A DNA stretch of 64,000 bases from Pseudosulfitobacter koreensis (GTDB lineage Bacteria > Pseudomonadota > Alphaproteobacteria > Rhodobacterales > Rhodobacteraceae): contig NZ_JANKJG010000006.1 of assembly GCF_024733015.1 (NCBI RefSeq), positions 62,001-126,000 of the forward strand, written 5' to 3'. Positions 26,457-36,238 of this stretch are shown here, in pieces. How positions within the stretch are numbered: the stretch's first letter is position 1; every line of letters starts with the position of its first letter. The notes under the pieces were generated by a model. It ran no database searches and had not been told where the DNA came from. It worked only from the letters and a program-made list of their open reading frames with translations. A program made the translations under genes and the position numbers.

Positions 26457-29106
26457 TGACGATCCGTCCCGGCACCACGATCACCTTTTTCGGCTGGCCC
26501 CCGTCGAGAGCCTTTTGAACAGGTTGGCTGGCCAGCGCCAGCTTTTCAACATCTTCCTTCGTCATGTCGGCGGGCACGGTGATTTCCCCGCGCCGCTTGC
26601 CGTTGATCTGGATCGGCAGGGTCACGGTGTCGTCGACCATCATCGCTTCGTCCGCCTGCGGCCAGTCGGCCAGCGTGATCAGGCCCGCACCGCCCTGATG
26701 CGACCAGATCGCCTCGGCCAGGTGGGGCGTCATCGGTGCCATCAGCTGCGCCAGCGTCATGATCGCCGTGCGCTGCGCCGGGTGGCCCGCCTTGGATTTC
26801 TGCAAGGTCGCGGTAAAGGCGTAGAGCTTGGCAATCGCGGCGTTGAAGCCGAAGGATTCGATGGAAACGGTCACGTCATGGATGCATTTGTGCATCGCGC
26901 GCAGCAACTCGTCGTCGCCTTCGCCCGCCGTTTCCTTGTCCATGTCGGTGATCCGATGCGAGATGTTCCAGACCCGGCTGAGATGCTTGTACGCAGCCTC
27001 GGCGCCCGATGCGGTCCATTCCACGTCGCGTTCGGGCGGGCTGTCGGACAGCACGAACCAGCGCGCGGTGTCCGCGCCATAGGCCGAGATGATGTTCAAC
27101 GGATCGACCACGTTTTTCTTGGACTTCGACATTTTGACGCTTGCTTCGACAGTGATCGGAACAAGACTGCCGATCGGCTCAAAATATGCCGTCAAACCTT
27201 CAGCCGTTTCCTCTATTTCCTCGGGATAGAAATATCGTTTCACTATTCGGTGTGTTTTGTCGCCTTCAACGGCACTATCAGATTTGCCATTTAATATCTC
27301 TACAGGTTGTTCCCACGCATAGCAGGCGTGGGTCACCATGCCTTGCGTAAAGAGCGCATCGAATGGCTCGATGGCGCTGGCAGGCAGGTGCCCGGTGATG
27401 TGCATCGCGCGGGCAAAGAAGCGCGAATACAGCAGGTGCAGAATCGCGTGCTCGACCCCGCCGATGTACTGATCGACGTTCATCCAGTACGCCGCGTCTT
27501 CGGGGTCGGTCGGTGTGGTGGCGTTCGGCGCGGTGAAGCGGGCGAAATACCATGACGAATCGACAAAGGTATCCATCGTATCGGTTTCGCGCTGCGCCGG
27601 TTCCCCGCATTTCGGGCAGGCACAGTCCCGCCATGTCGGGTGACGGTCCAGCGGGTTGCCGGGGGTGTCAAAGCTGACGTCGTAGGGCAGTTTGACCGGC
27701 AGGTTCTCTTTCTTTTCTGGCACCACTCCGCAGCTCGGGCAATGCACCACGGGAATCGGGCAGCCCCAATAGCGTTGCCGCGACAGGCCCCAGTCGCGCA
27801 GGCGGTACTTGGTCACGCCCTGGCCCACGCCGTTGGTCTCGCAGGTCTCGATGGCTTCGATGATCGCGGCGTCGCCGGTCATGTCGCGCGGCTCGCCGCC
27901 CAATGGGCGGTTGAAATGTACGGTCACGTCCTTGCCCGGCACGAATGCGTCGCCGCCGTCTTCGGGGGCGGTGAACCCTTCGGTACTGGTGGGCACGAAG
28001 GTCGATGTCACCGGCAGATCGTACTTGCGGGCAAATTCCAGATCGCGCTCGTCGTGGGCAGGACAGCCAAAGATCGCGCCGGTGCCATAGTCCATCAGGA
28101 TGAAGTTGGCGATGTAGACGGGCAATTCCCACGCCGTGTCGAAGGGATGGCGCACGCGCAGGCCGGTGTCGAAGCCCATCTTCTCGGCGGTCTCGATCTC
28201 GGCGGCTGTGGTGCCGCCCTTGCGGCATTCGGCGTTGAAGGCGGCAATTTCGGCATTGTCACGCTCAAGCGTCTTGGCCAGCGGGTGATCGGGTGAGATA
28301 CCGACAAAGGACGCACCGGCCAGCGTGTCGGGGCGGGTGGTGTAAACCTCGACACGGTCGAACCCTTCCGGCGCGGGGGCACCTTCGTCGGGCTGGCCGA
28401 TCAGCGAGAACGCAAATTGCAGACCGCGCGATTCGCCGATCCAGTTTTCCTGCATCAGCCGCACCTTGGCGGGCCAGTTGTCCAGCCCGTCCAGCGCGTC
28501 CTTCAGCTCGCCCGCCATGTCGGAAATCTTGAAGAACCACTGCGTCAGCTCGCGCCGCTCGACCTCGGCGCCCGAACGCCAGCCCTTGCCGTCGATCACC
28601 TGTTCGTTGGCCAGAACGGTCATGTCGACGGGGTCCCAGTTCACTTGTGCGTTCTTGCGGTGCACCAGCCCTGCGTCGAGGAAATCGAGAAACAGCGCCT
28701 GCTGCTGGCCATAGTATTCCGGGTCGCAGGTGGCGAATTCGCGTGACCAGTCGATGGACAAGCCCAGCGGCTTCATCTGGCCGCGCATGTCCTTGATGTT
28801 GGCATAGGTCCAGTCGCTGGGGTGGCCGCCGATGGCCATCGCGGCGTTTTCCGCGGGCATCCCAAAGGCGTCCCAGCCCATCGGGTGCAGCACGTTGTGA
28901 CCCGTCGCCATCTTGTAGCGCGCCACGACGTCGCCCAGTGTATAGTTGCGCACATGGCCCATGTGGATGCGCCCCGACGGATATGGGAACATTTCCAGCA
29001 CGTAATACTTGGGGCGGCTCTCGTCGCGCTTGGCCTGGAATATTCCGGCCTTGTCCCAGGCATCCTGCCAACGGGCTTCGATATCTGAGGGGGTATAGCT
29101 GGCCAT
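26443..29106 (-). CDS. leuS: Leucyl-tRNA synthetase
   Basis: 887 residues. Class I motifs are visible: the HMGHVRNY signature (HIGH type, about residues 47-54) and KMSKSKK (about residue 657). The CP1 editing domain, zinc fingers (CPSCGVVP and [10 protein letters not shown]) and anticodon-binding domain are present. The ATG at 29106 is chosen because [14 protein letters not shown] is the family N-terminus. A low-G+C patch (27181-27300, 49 of 120 bases G or C by my count) encodes residues 603-642, the leucine-specific domain just before KMSKS; flanking codons are typical. The gene leads the leuS-lptE-holA operon. Confidence 0.98.
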   Translation of the reverse strand: MASYTPSDIEARWQDAWDKAGIFQAKRDESRPKYYVLEMFPYPSGRIHMGHVRNYTLGDVVARYKMATGHNVLHPMGWDAFGMPAENAAMAIGGHPSDWTYANIKDMRGQMKPLGLSIDWSREFATCDPEYYGQQQALFLDFLDAGLVHRKNAQVNWDPVDMTVLANEQVIDGKGWRSGAEVERRELTQWFFKISDMAGELKDALDGLDNWPAKVRLMQENWIGESRGLQFAFSLIGQPDEGAPAPEGFDRVEVYTTRPDTLAGASFVGISPDHPLAKTLERDNAEIAAFNAECRKGGTTAAEIETAEKMGFDTGLRVRHPFDTAWELPVYIANFILMDYGTGAIFGCPAHDERDLEFARKYDLPVTSTFVPTSTEGFTAPEDGGDAFVPGKDVTVHFNRPLGGEPRDMTGDAAIIEAIETCETNGVGQGVTKYRLRDWGLSRQRYWGCPIPVVHCPSCGVVPEKKENLPVKLPYDVSFDTPGNPLDRHPTWRDCACPKCGEPAQRETDTMDTFVDSSWYFARFTAPNATTPTDPEDAAYWMNVDQYIGGVEHAILHLLYSRFFARAMHITGHLPASAIEPFDALFTQGMVTHACYAWEQPVEILNGKSDSAVEGDKTHRIVKRYFYPEEIEETAEGLTAYFEPIGSLVPITVEASVKMSKSKKNVVDPLNIISAYGADTARWFVLSDSPPERDVEWTASGAEAAYKHLSRVWNISHRITDMDKETAGEGDDELLRAMHKCIHDVTVSIESFGFNAAIAKLYAFTATLQKSKAGHPAQRTAIMTLAQLMAPMTPHLAEAIWSHQGGAGLITLADWPQADEAMMVDDTVTLPIQINGKRRGEITVPADMTKEDVEKLALASQPVQKALDGGQPKKVIVVPGRIVNVVV

Positions 29107-29181
29107 GTGAAATTGTCCTGTCTGACACGAAAACGCCGGGCGATTGGCCCGGCGCAACTGTTAAAGCGAAATGTCGGGGGC

Positions 29182-29673
29182 TTAAAGCCTGTTGTCGGCA
29201 ATCCGCAACTGGCGCGCGCGGGTCAGGATCGCATCCTCGATCGCGCGCGTGGTTGCCGCATCCACCGGACCGCCGCGCGTTTGCAGCGCCACGTTCAGCG
29301 AACGCGCATCCAGGGCAGGGTCCTTGATCAACACGGTCGCGCGGTAGGTGTTGCCACCGTTCGGAGGGGTGCCGAACCCGGTCACGATCACACCCGTAAA
29401 CGGATCGACGGATTGCACCGGCAGGAAATCCAGCACCTCAAGCGAGGCCTGCCAGATGTATCGGTTGACCGACACCTCGGTCTCGTTCGATCTGCGGTTG
29501 AACGCGTTCCAGATCGTGTTGGTGGTGTCGATGTTACGCGGGTGCGTCGGGTCGGAATATTGTTCCGGCCGTTCGGTCGCGGGACTGCCGAACTGGCCCA
29601 GAGAGCCGCATGCCGTCAAAGCACCCAAGGCCACAACCGCCGCCGTGAATTTGAAAAAGGATTTCCGCCCCAT
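29182..29673 (-). CDS. DUF3576 lipoprotein
   Basis: 163 residues with a lipobox (ALTAC, lipidated Cys near residue 22), then a domain matching DUF3576 (VNRYIWQASLEVLDFLPV, DPFTGVIVTGF). The C-terminal half is mixed alpha/beta with a strand RATVLIKDPALDARSL. Function unknown, probably periplasmic face of a membrane. It lies upstream of leuS on the same strand with a 75-base gap, so cotranscription is possible. ATG at 29673 chosen for the signal peptide start. Confidence 0.87.
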   Translation of the reverse strand: MGRKSFFKFTAAVVALGALTACGSLGQFGSPATERPEQYSDPTHPRNIDTTNTIWNAFNRRSNETEVSVNRYIWQASLEVLDFLPVQSVDPFTGVIVTGFGTPPNGGNTYRATVLIKDPALDARSLNVALQTRGGPVDAATTRAIEDAILTRARQLRIADNRL

Positions 29674-30008
29674 GCCTGCACACCTATGCCTGTTTGGCAC
29701 TTGGTCTACCCAAGCGAGGGTGTCGGGGCAAGGTCTATGTCGGAAACTGCCGCGTTTGGCGCAAATTCCCCGGTTTATACATTATAAGGAGCCAAGAAGG
29801 AAAACGCGCCACGCCGTGCTGGTGCCGGACAGCCTGCGGAAATGCGTCGGAATTGTGGTGTGGCAAAGCTGCATCAATAATCGAACACATTGTGTCACTG
29901 CCGTGTACTTTGCTTGCCAACTTGGGGGCAAAAGAGGGAAACACCTTTCATACCCTCATCGGATTCCCCGACGTGGGCATGTGAAATTTGAAACTCGAGG
30001 GACAACTC
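29674..30008. other. 335-base intergenic region between divergent DUF3576 and porin genes
   Basis: Contains no convincing open reading frame or RNA gene. It must hold the promoters of the DUF3576 lipoprotein (minus) and porin (plus). The sequence between 29860 and 29930 is AT-rich and includes a short dyad ACACA-T-TGTGT (29885-29895), a possible regulator site. The porin ribosome site GAGGGACA is at the right end. No clear -35/-10 pair could be assigned. Confidence 0.5.
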
Positions 30009-30980
30009 ATGAAAAAAGTTCTCTTCGCCACGACTGCCCTGGTCGCCACCGCTGGTGTCGCAGCTGCAGACGTAACTTTCGGCGGTTACGGCCGTTTTGG
30101 TATCATCCACGTTGAAGGTGCTGCCAACGAAACCACCATCACCAGCCGTTTCCGTCTGCAGATCGACGCGACTGCTGAGTCCGACTCCGGTATCGTTTTC
30201 GGTGCCCGCGCACGTATCCAACAGGACAACGACGGTTCTTCGAACGGCGCTCTGCTGGGTTCTGACGCTGCTTCGGCATCGGGTACATTCCGCAACGACC
30301 GTCTCGAAGGCGGCATCAACGGCGTTCGCTTCTTCGCTCGTTCGGGCGGTCTGGAAGTCGGCGTTGGCAACATCTTCGGCGCGATCGACTCCATGCCTGG
30401 CATGTACCCCACAGAGCTGGGTCTGACAGGTCTGTCGTATGACTACATCATCAACGGCGCTGGCGCATACTCGGCGACATATGACTCCGATGGTAACGGC
30501 GCAGCAGGTTTCAACGGCGTTGAAGTCATGTACGCAATGGGCGACCTGAGCGCGCACATGTCGTACTCCGAGCTGGACCTGGTTGCAGGTAACGGCAACC
30601 TGGAAGGCGACCGTCTGGAAGCACACGTTGCTTACGCATTCAGCGGCTGGACCGTTGCTCTGGGTCTCGCAGACTCCGACATCGTGACAGACACCGAAGT
30701 TGCCCTGACCGTTGCTGGTTCGGTTGGCATTGCTGACCTGACATTCGGTTACGCAAACAACGGCACACAAGGCGACGCATTCGCAATCAACGCCGGCTTC
30801 GACGTTGGCGCCGCGACACGTGTGAACGTGGTTGTGCTCGACCAAGAAAACTATGCAGACACCGTTTACGGTGTTGGCGTGAACCACGACCTGGGCGGCG
30901 GTACTTCGGTCCGCGGTGGTATCCAGAACAACAACGCCGGCAACACCGTTGCCGACCTGGGTGTTCGCTTCAACTTCTAA
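30009..30980 (+). CDS. Alphaproteobacterial porin
   Basis: 323 residues; a signal peptide (MKKVLFATTALVATAGVAAA) followed by 16-strand barrel-type sequence with alternating aromatic/Gly strands (VTFGGYGRFGIIHVEG first strand) and a C-terminal Phe (RFNF), the outer-membrane assembly signal. Matches Rhodobacter/Roseobacter general porins. Codon choice shifts towards GTT, GGT, CGT and GCT compared with neighbours, as expected for an abundantly expressed protein. GAGGGACA precedes the ATG. Ends at a strong terminator; monocistronic. Confidence 0.95.
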   Translation: MKKVLFATTALVATAGVAAADVTFGGYGRFGIIHVEGAANETTITSRFRLQIDATAESDSGIVFGARARIQQDNDGSSNGALLGSDAASASGTFRNDRLEGGINGVRFFARSGGLEVGVGNIFGAIDSMPGMYPTELGLTGLSYDYIINGAGAYSATYDSDGNGAAGFNGVEVMYAMGDLSAHMSYSELDLVAGNGNLEGDRLEAHVAYAFSGWTVALGLADSDIVTDTEVALTVAGSVGIADLTFGYANNGTQGDAFAINAGFDVGAATRVNVVVLDQENYADTVYGVGVNHDLGGGTSVRGGIQNNNAGNTVADLGVRFNF

Positions 30981-31002
30981 GTTGAACGACATCTGACGAT
31001 TT

Positions 31003-31035
31003 GGGGCAGTCCTTTTGGGCTGCCCCTTTTCTTTT
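31003..31035 (+). terminator. Rho-independent terminator of the porin gene
   Basis: Stem GGGGCAG/CTGCCCC (31003-31009 with 31020-31026), with inner CC/GG pairing in the loop, followed by TTTTCTTTT. Confidence 0.93.
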
Positions 31036-31094
31036 GTGGCCCCTTTCCTTTCTGCCGCCCGGCTTGGTATCTGAAGACAACCAAAGGGGGACGT

Positions 31095-31748
31095 ATGGGA
31101 CTTCAGGATATTCAGGACCGGATCGCCAAGGCCTGCGCCGACGCAGGGCGTGCGGCGGATGCGGTTCAACTGATCGCGGTCAGCAAGGTACAGCCGAACG
31201 AACGTATCCGCGACGTGCTGGAGCAGGGTCACCGCTGTTTCGGCGAGAATCGCGTGCAAGAGGCGCAGGGCAAGTGGCCGGAGTTTCGCGAAACCTTTGA
31301 GGGAATCGACCTGCACCTGATCGGCCCGCTGCAAAGCAACAAGGCGCGCGCTGCCTTTGGTCTGTTTCAATTCATACATTCTCTGGACCGTCCCAAACTG
31401 GCGACCGCCTTGGCGCGGATCGCGCAGGAAGAGGGGCATTGCCCCGAGCTGTTCGTGCAGGTGAACACCGGCGAAGAGGATCAGAAAGCGGGCGTGATGC
31501 CCGCGCAGGCCGATGATTTCATTGCGGAATGTCGCGGAATGGATCTGCCCGTGCGGGGGCTGATGTGCATCCCCCCGGTGGACGAAGAACCCGCGCTGCA
31601 TTTCGCACTGCTGGCCAAGATCGCCGAGCGCAACGGTTTGGGCGGTCTCAGCATGGGCATGAGCAGCGATTTCGAGCGTGCGATTGCCTTGGGGGCCACG
31701 CATATCCGCGTGGGATCGGCCATTTTCGGGGAACGCGTTCCGACCTAG
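31095..31748 (+). CDS. YggS/PLPBP pyridoxal-phosphate-binding protein
   Basis: 217 residues of the PLP homeostasis family (YggS, PROSC). The PLP-binding Lys31 is in LIAVSK, and the barrel strands HLIGPLQSNK, FIHSLDR, FVQVNTG, GLMCIPP and LSMGMSSDFERAI are canonical. It regulates free PLP and amino-acid balance and has no known catalytic turnover. A GGGGGA ribosome site precedes the ATG at 31095. Its stop TAG lies in a CTAG shared with the converging YkuD gene. Confidence 0.94.
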   Translation: MGLQDIQDRIAKACADAGRAADAVQLIAVSKVQPNERIRDVLEQGHRCFGENRVQEAQGKWPEFRETFEGIDLHLIGPLQSNKARAAFGLFQFIHSLDRPKLATALARIAQEEGHCPELFVQVNTGEEDQKAGVMPAQADDFIAECRGMDLPVRGLMCIPPVDEEPALHFALLAKIAERNGLGGLSMGMSSDFERAIALGATHIRVGSAIFGERVPT

Positions 31749-32245
31749 CGGGCGGGTACGATCAGGCGCGTGCCGATGCGGATGCGCGCCGCGATCCGTG
31801 CCAGATGATCAGGGCGCAGGGCCACGCAGCCCTCGGTCGGGTATCCCGGTCTGCGCCAGCGGTGCATGAAGATGGCAGAACCGCGCCCCGCCACGGCATC
31901 GGGCCAGTTCCAATCAAGTATGATCACCAGATCATAAAGCGGATCGGCGCGGCGCAGGCTTTCGTGGCTGTGGTCATAGGGCGCGCAAACTTGCTGGTTG
32001 TAATCCGGCTGACCGGAAGCATCCGACCACAGATCACGCGGCCCGATGGGAATTGCCCATGGCGCAGGCGCAGGGATGCGGTCGGGACGGTAGAGCATAC
32101 CAACAACCCGGTGCACGCCCACCGGCGTCGCGCCATCGCCCTCGCGTTTGTCTTGGTAAATCCCGCCCTTGCCGATGGTGCAGGGATAGACCAGCCCGCC
32201 AAAGCGCAGACCGCGCGGAGTCAGGACCATATCGGAAGGGGTCAC
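31745..32245 (-). CDS. YkuD-family L,D-transpeptidase without visible signal peptide
   Basis: 166 residues from a GTG at 32245 that overlaps the ribA stop as GTGA (an ATG at 32230 is the alternative). The YkuD catalytic signature is IFMHRW … TEGCVAL with His128 and Cys140. No export signal is visible from either start, which is odd for an enzyme that would crosslink peptidoglycan; export by another route, a missed start, or a cytoplasmic role are all possible. Coupled to ribA. Confidence 0.85.
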   Translation of the reverse strand: MTPSDMVLTPRGLRFGGLVYPCTIGKGGIYQDKREGDGATPVGVHRVVGMLYRPDRIPAPAPWAIPIGPRDLWSDASGQPDYNQQVCAPYDHSHESLRRADPLYDLVIILDWNWPDAVAGRGSAIFMHRWRRPGYPTEGCVALRPDHLARIAARIRIGTRLIVPAR

Positions 32246-33330
32246 AGCAGATGGCCCGACTTGCGCGCCTTGGTCGCCAGATAGGCGGTGTTGTGGCGAT
32301 TCTCGCCGACTTTCAGCGGCACGCGTTCGGCCACGGTGATGCCGCAGGTGGTCATCATGTCGACCTTCTTGGGGTTATTGGTCAGCAGGCGCACCGACGA
32401 AAACCCCATGGATTTCAGAATATCGGCCCCCAGACGAAAATCGCGCTCGTCATCCTCAAAGCCCAGGCGGTGATTGGCCTCGACGGTGTCAAACCCCTGA
32501 TCCTGCAGGGAATAGGCGCGCATCTTGTTGATAAGCCCGATGCCGCGCCCTTCCTGATTGAGGTAGAGCAGAACGCCCGCGCCTTGTGCGCCCATCTGGT
32601 GCAGCGCCCCGCGCAGCTGCGGGCCGCAGTCGCATTTCAACGATCCCAGAATGTCGCCAGTAAAACACGCGGAATGCAGCCGTGCCAGAACCGGCTTGCT
32701 GCGGTCGGGGCGGCCGATTTCGATGGCGTAATGCTCCTCTGCACCGTCCTCGGGGCGGAAGATGTGCAGCCGCCCTGCCTCGGATGCTTCCATTGGCAGG
32801 CGCGCCGCCACGATCGGGTGCAGCGGGCTGGACGACGCGATGTGATCGGCCAGCCGTTCCAGTGGCAGCGTGGTCAGCGCGTGTTGCGCGGCAAAACTGC
32901 GCGCGTCGGTCAGCGGCAACACCACGGCGGCGGGCAGCAAACGCGCGGATTTGCACAAGGCAAGTGCTGCGCGATGCGCCAGTGCAGTGCCGTCCCGGTC
33001 GGAGCGCAGTGGTCCCTTCATCGGGCTGCGCAGGTCGTCGGCGGGGTCTGCGATGGCCTGCACCCAGCCCGGCGTCGCATCATCGGGCAGGACCAGCCGC
33101 GCCAGATCGCCGTCATAGGCGCGCGCCTTCAACGTCGCGGCGCGCCGTGCGGTGATCGCAAGGACGGGCGCACTGCCCAGTGCCAGCACATCGGCCAGCC
33201 GCTGCGGCGTCAGTGTTTCAGCCGCCAGGATCAGCGCGGCATCGTCTCCGGTCAGCACCACGGGCACGCCCATGCGCAGATCGGCCCGCGCGCGCGCAAG
33301 CTGTTCGATGATGTCGGGGGTAAAGGCCAT
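32242..33330 (-). CDS. ribA: GTP cyclohydrolase II with N-terminal RibB-like domain
   Basis: 362 residues. The C-terminal half is GTP cyclohydrolase II, first step of riboflavin synthesis: zinc Cys222, Cys233 and Cys235 ([14 protein letters not shown]), [10 protein letters not shown], and TNNPKKV are present. The N-terminal 180 residues align in layout with the DHBP synthase (RibB) half of bifunctional RibBA but lack its clear acidic motifs, so this half is probably inactive. ATG at 33330 chosen as the domain start; longer in-frame sequence to 33549 appears non-coding. Coupled to the downstream YkuD gene. Confidence 0.93.
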   Translation of the reverse strand: MAFTPDIIEQLARARADLRMGVPVVLTGDDAALILAAETLTPQRLADVLALGSAPVLAITARRAATLKARAYDGDLARLVLPDDATPGWVQAIADPADDLRSPMKGPLRSDRDGTALAHRAALALCKSARLLPAAVVLPLTDARSFAAQHALTTLPLERLADHIASSSPLHPIVAARLPMEASEAGRLHIFRPEDGAEEHYAIEIGRPDRSKPVLARLHSACFTGDILGSLKCDCGPQLRGALHQMGAQGAGVLLYLNQEGRGIGLINKMRAYSLQDQGFDTVEANHRLGFEDDERDFRLGADILKSMGFSSVRLLTNNPKKVDMMTTCGITVAERVPLKVGENRHNTAYLATKARKSGHLL

Positions 33331-33491
33331 GTGCCGCGTCCTGATCTGTCTCGCTTTGTCATGTAAGCCATGCGAAGAGAAAATGAAACATTTGCCCGGT
33401 TTGGCACACGTCCGCGTGAAAGCCTTGCAGCAAAACTTGTCAGGTTCGTGATGCACGCTCATTTGGTCTTGCAGAACACAGGAGGCCCACA

Positions 33492-34178
33492 ATGGCACAA
33501 CTGAAAAAAATTCTGCTGGTCGACGACGACGAGGACCTGCGCGAGGCACTGAGCGAGCAATTGGTGATGACCGAGGACTTTGACGTCTTCGAGGCCGCCA
33601 ACGGGGCCGAAGCGATGACCAAGGCCAAGGAAGCGCTCTATGATCTGGTGATCCTGGACGTTGGCCTGCCCGACACCGATGGCCGCGAGTTGTGCCGCCT
33701 GATGCGCAAGCAGGGGGTGAAGGCCCCGGTGCTGATGCTGACCGGACATGACAGCGACGCCGACACCATCCTGGGTCTGGACGCCGGTGCGAACGATTAC
33801 GTGACCAAACCGTTCAAATTCCCGGTCCTGCTGGCCCGTATCCGCGCGCAACTGCGGCAGCACGAACAGTCAGAAGACGCGGTGTTCCAGTTGGGGCCGT
33901 ACACGTTCAAGCCATCAATGAAGATGCTGGTGACCGAGGACGACAAGAAGGTGCGTCTGACCGAAAAGGAAACCAACATCCTCAAGTTTCTCTATCGCAG
34001 CACCGATGGGGTGGTGGCGCGCGATGTGCTTCTGCACGAGGTCTGGGGCTATAACGCCGGTGTCACCACGCACACGCTGGAAACCCACATCTACCGGCTG
34101 CGTCAAAAAATTGAACCCGATCCCTCCAACGCGCGTTTGTTGGTTACGGAATCCGGGGGCTATCGTTTGATGTCCTAG
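33492..34178 (+). CDS. cenR: OmpR-family response regulator, CenR-like
   Basis: 228 residues: receiver domain with acidic pocket Asp11-Asp12-Asp13, phosphoacceptor Asp56 in ILDVGLP and the conserved Lys in VTKPF, followed by an OmpR/PhoB winged helix ([16 protein letters not shown] … [13 protein letters not shown]). The N-terminus and overall sequence resemble, from memory, CenR of Rhodobacteraceae, an essential envelope-stress regulator encoded away from its kinase CenK; no kinase is adjacent here either. The specific symbol is therefore tentative, while the family call is secure. ACAGGAGG precedes the ATG. Confidence 0.85.
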   Translation: MAQLKKILLVDDDEDLREALSEQLVMTEDFDVFEAANGAEAMTKAKEALYDLVILDVGLPDTDGRELCRLMRKQGVKAPVLMLTGHDSDADTILGLDAGANDYVTKPFKFPVLLARIRAQLRQHEQSEDAVFQLGPYTFKPSMKMLVTEDDKKVRLTEKETNILKFLYRSTDGVVARDVLLHEVWGYNAGVTTHTLETHIYRLRQKIEPDPSNARLLVTESGGYRLMS

Positions 34179-34278
34179 TGATTTATTCTAGTATCACGGG
34201 AACTCAGGCAGGCGCTACCACGTTTCCATTCTATCCCGCTGCATGTCCGGGTTATACATGCACCTCCCTGTTGGACTT

Positions 34279-34308
34279 GGCCGGGCCTTTGTGCCCGGTC
34301 TTTTTTTT
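34279..34308 (+). terminator. Rho-independent terminator of the response-regulator gene
   Basis: An 8-bp stem (GGCCGGGC 34279-34286 with GCCCGGTC 34293-34300, one G-U pair), a CTTTGT loop and eight T residues. It lies about 100 bases after the stop codon, so the message has a 3' untranslated tail. Confidence 0.93.
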
Positions 34309-34450
34309 GTTCAGTCGCAGCCCCTTGCGCCTTTGGGTACTGCGTTACCCTGCACGGAATCACCAAACCACCCAATGTGGCGGGGTTTTTCGGTGGCGGC
34401 GCGCCCGTGAGGGGCATAGGGTCCAGCCACTGCAAATATGGGGCATCTAA

Positions 34451-35239
34451 ATGGCATTTTCTCTCGCAACCTGGAACATCAACTCGGTCCGTCTGCGCGA
34501 GCCGATTGTGCTGAAGCTGTTGGCCGAACACGGGCCGGATGTGCTGTGCCTGCAGGAATGCAAGAGCCCGGTGGACAAGATCCCGCGCGAGGCGTTCACC
34601 GCTGCGGGCTATACCCACATGGTCGCGCGCGGTGACAAGGGCTATAACGGTGTCGCGATCCTCAGCCGTATGCCCATCGAGGAAGTCGGCGCCGAGGACT
34701 TTGCAGAGCTTGGCCATGCGCGCCACGTGTCGGCGCAGTTGGAGAACGGCGTGACAGTCCACAACTTCTATGTGCCCGCAGGCGGCGACGAGCCGAACCG
34801 CGAGCGCAACGTGAAGTTCGGGCAAAAGCTGGATTACCTGACCGGCATGCGTGACTGGTTCCACGCAAAGAAACCTGAAAAGTCGATTCTGGTTGGTGAT
34901 CTGAACATCGCCCCGCGCGAAGATGACGTCTGGGACCACAAGAAGCTTCTGAAGATCGTCAGCCATACACCCATCGAGGTCGAACATCTGGCACAGGTTC
35001 AGGATGCAGGTGACTGGGTGGATGTGACCCGCAAGGACATCCCCGAGGGTCTGCTGTATTCGTGGTGGTCCTACCGCGCAAAGGATTGGGATGCCGCTGA
35101 CAAGGGCCGCCGCCTCGATCATATATGGGCCACGGGCGATATCGCGCAGGCGGGCCATTCCAGCCATGTGCTGCGCGAAGCGCGCGGTTGGGAAAAACCC
35201 AGCGATCATGCGCCGGTCTTTGCGACCTTCGACCTTTGA
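34451..35239 (+). CDS. xth: Exodeoxyribonuclease III
   Basis: 262 residues of the EEP-type AP endonuclease family, acting in base-excision repair at abasic sites. Visible active-site regions are ATWNINSVR (Asn near residue 7), LCLQECK (metal-binding Glu), NFYVPAGGDEPN, GDLNIAPREDDVW (catalytic Asp/Asn) and SDHAPVFATFDL at the C-terminus (Asp-His). ATATGGGGCA ribosome site precedes the ATG. It precedes the thioredoxin-TPR gene by 55 bases and may be cotranscribed. Confidence 0.95.
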   Translation: MAFSLATWNINSVRLREPIVLKLLAEHGPDVLCLQECKSPVDKIPREAFTAAGYTHMVARGDKGYNGVAILSRMPIEEVGAEDFAELGHARHVSAQLENGVTVHNFYVPAGGDEPNRERNVKFGQKLDYLTGMRDWFHAKKPEKSILVGDLNIAPREDDVWDHKKLLKIVSHTPIEVEHLAQVQDAGDWVDVTRKDIPEGLLYSWWSYRAKDWDAADKGRRLDHIWATGDIAQAGHSSHVLREARGWEKPSDHAPVFATFDL

Positions 35240-35294
35240 ATTTGGCGCAATCGCGCACATATAGACGACAAACACTGATGCAAGGACGGATGAA

Positions 35295-36212
35295 ATGGAA
35301 TTGAACCTGAGTGCTGCAGCGCCCGAAGCGGCGGATCTGATCAAGGACGTGTCCGAGGCGACGTTCATGGCCGACGTGGTCGAAGCCAGCCAGACGGTGC
35401 CGGTGATCGTGGACTTCTGGGCGCCGTGGTGCGGCCCGTGCAAGACGCTGGGTCCGCTGTTGGAAGACGCCGTGCGCGCGGCCAAGGGTGCCGTGAAGAT
35501 GGCCAAGGTCAACGTGGACGAGGCGCAAGGCATTGCCGGACAGTTGCAGATCCAGTCGATCCCGACGGTCTATGCATTCTACAAGGGTCAGCCGGTCGAT
35601 GGATTTCAGGGGGCCGTGCCGCCCTCCGAAGTGACCGCCTTTGTCGAGCGTGTGATCAAGGCGGGCGGCGGCGAGTCCCCCAGCGACACGCTGAACGATG
35701 CGGTCGAGGCGGCGGACGAGATGCTGACCGATGGCGCGTTCGAGGATGCATCGCAGACATTCCAGGCGATTCTGGAAGAAGAGCCTGCGCATGCCGGTGC
35801 CTATGGCGGCTGGGTCCGCGCGCACATCGCGATGGGCGATCTGGACCAGGCCGAGGCGATCCTGAACGGTGCACCGGTCGAAATCTCCAAAGCGCCCGAG
35901 CTGGAGGCTGCTCATGCGCAACTGGAACTGGCGCGACAGGCGGCAAACGCAGGTCCGGTCGATGAATACCGCGCGGCGGTCGAGGCCAATGCCGACGACC
36001 ATCAGGCGCGGTTCGACCTGGCCAAGGCGCTGCATGCGCACGGTGACGCCGAAGGTGCCGTGGCCGAGTTGCTGGAGCTGTTCAAGCGTGACCGCGAGTG
36101 GAACGACGCCGCTGCAAAGACCCAATTGTTCACCATTTTCGACGCGCTGAAACCGAACGATCCGGTGGTTCTGAACGGTCGCCGAAAACTTAGCTCAATG
36201 ATATTTGTCTGA
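35295..36212 (+). CDS. Thioredoxin domain-TPR protein (YbbN/CnoX-like)
   Basis: 305 residues. An N-terminal thioredoxin domain with WCGPC (Cys46, Cys49) is followed by a helical TPR-like C-terminal half (ETFEAILEEEPAH-type repeats, NDAVEAADEMLTDGAFEDAS, then EYRAAVEANADDHQARFDLA), the layout of CnoX/YbbN holdase chaperones that protect proteins under hypochlorite or oxidative stress. In this case the CxxC is complete, so redox activity is likely. No signal peptide is seen. It is followed by a Lon-substrate-binding domain gene and Trm112, a protein-quality and tRNA-modification run. Confidence 0.93.
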   Translation: MELNLSAAAPEAADLIKDVSEATFMADVVEASQTVPVIVDFWAPWCGPCKTLGPLLEDAVRAAKGAVKMAKVNVDEAQGIAGQLQIQSIPTVYAFYKGQPVDGFQGAVPPSEVTAFVERVIKAGGGESPSDTLNDAVEAADEMLTDGAFEDASQTFQAILEEEPAHAGAYGGWVRAHIAMGDLDQAEAILNGAPVEISKAPELEAAHAQLELARQAANAGPVDEYRAAVEANADDHQARFDLAKALHAHGDAEGAVAELLELFKRDREWNDAAAKTQLFTIFDALKPNDPVVLNGRRKLSSMIFV

Positions 36213-36238
36213 GCCGTTTGGCGGGCTAGGTAAGGGTT

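Noticed and set aside
29674-30008. Small RNA or riboswitch before the porin
   Set aside because: No conserved fold or terminator inside the gap that I can see; only a short dyad and AT-rich promoter-like sequence.
30097-30426. Alternative reading frames through the porin gene (both strands)
   Set aside because: The porin frame has a signal peptide, barrel strands, terminal Phe and strong codon bias; the others are shadows.
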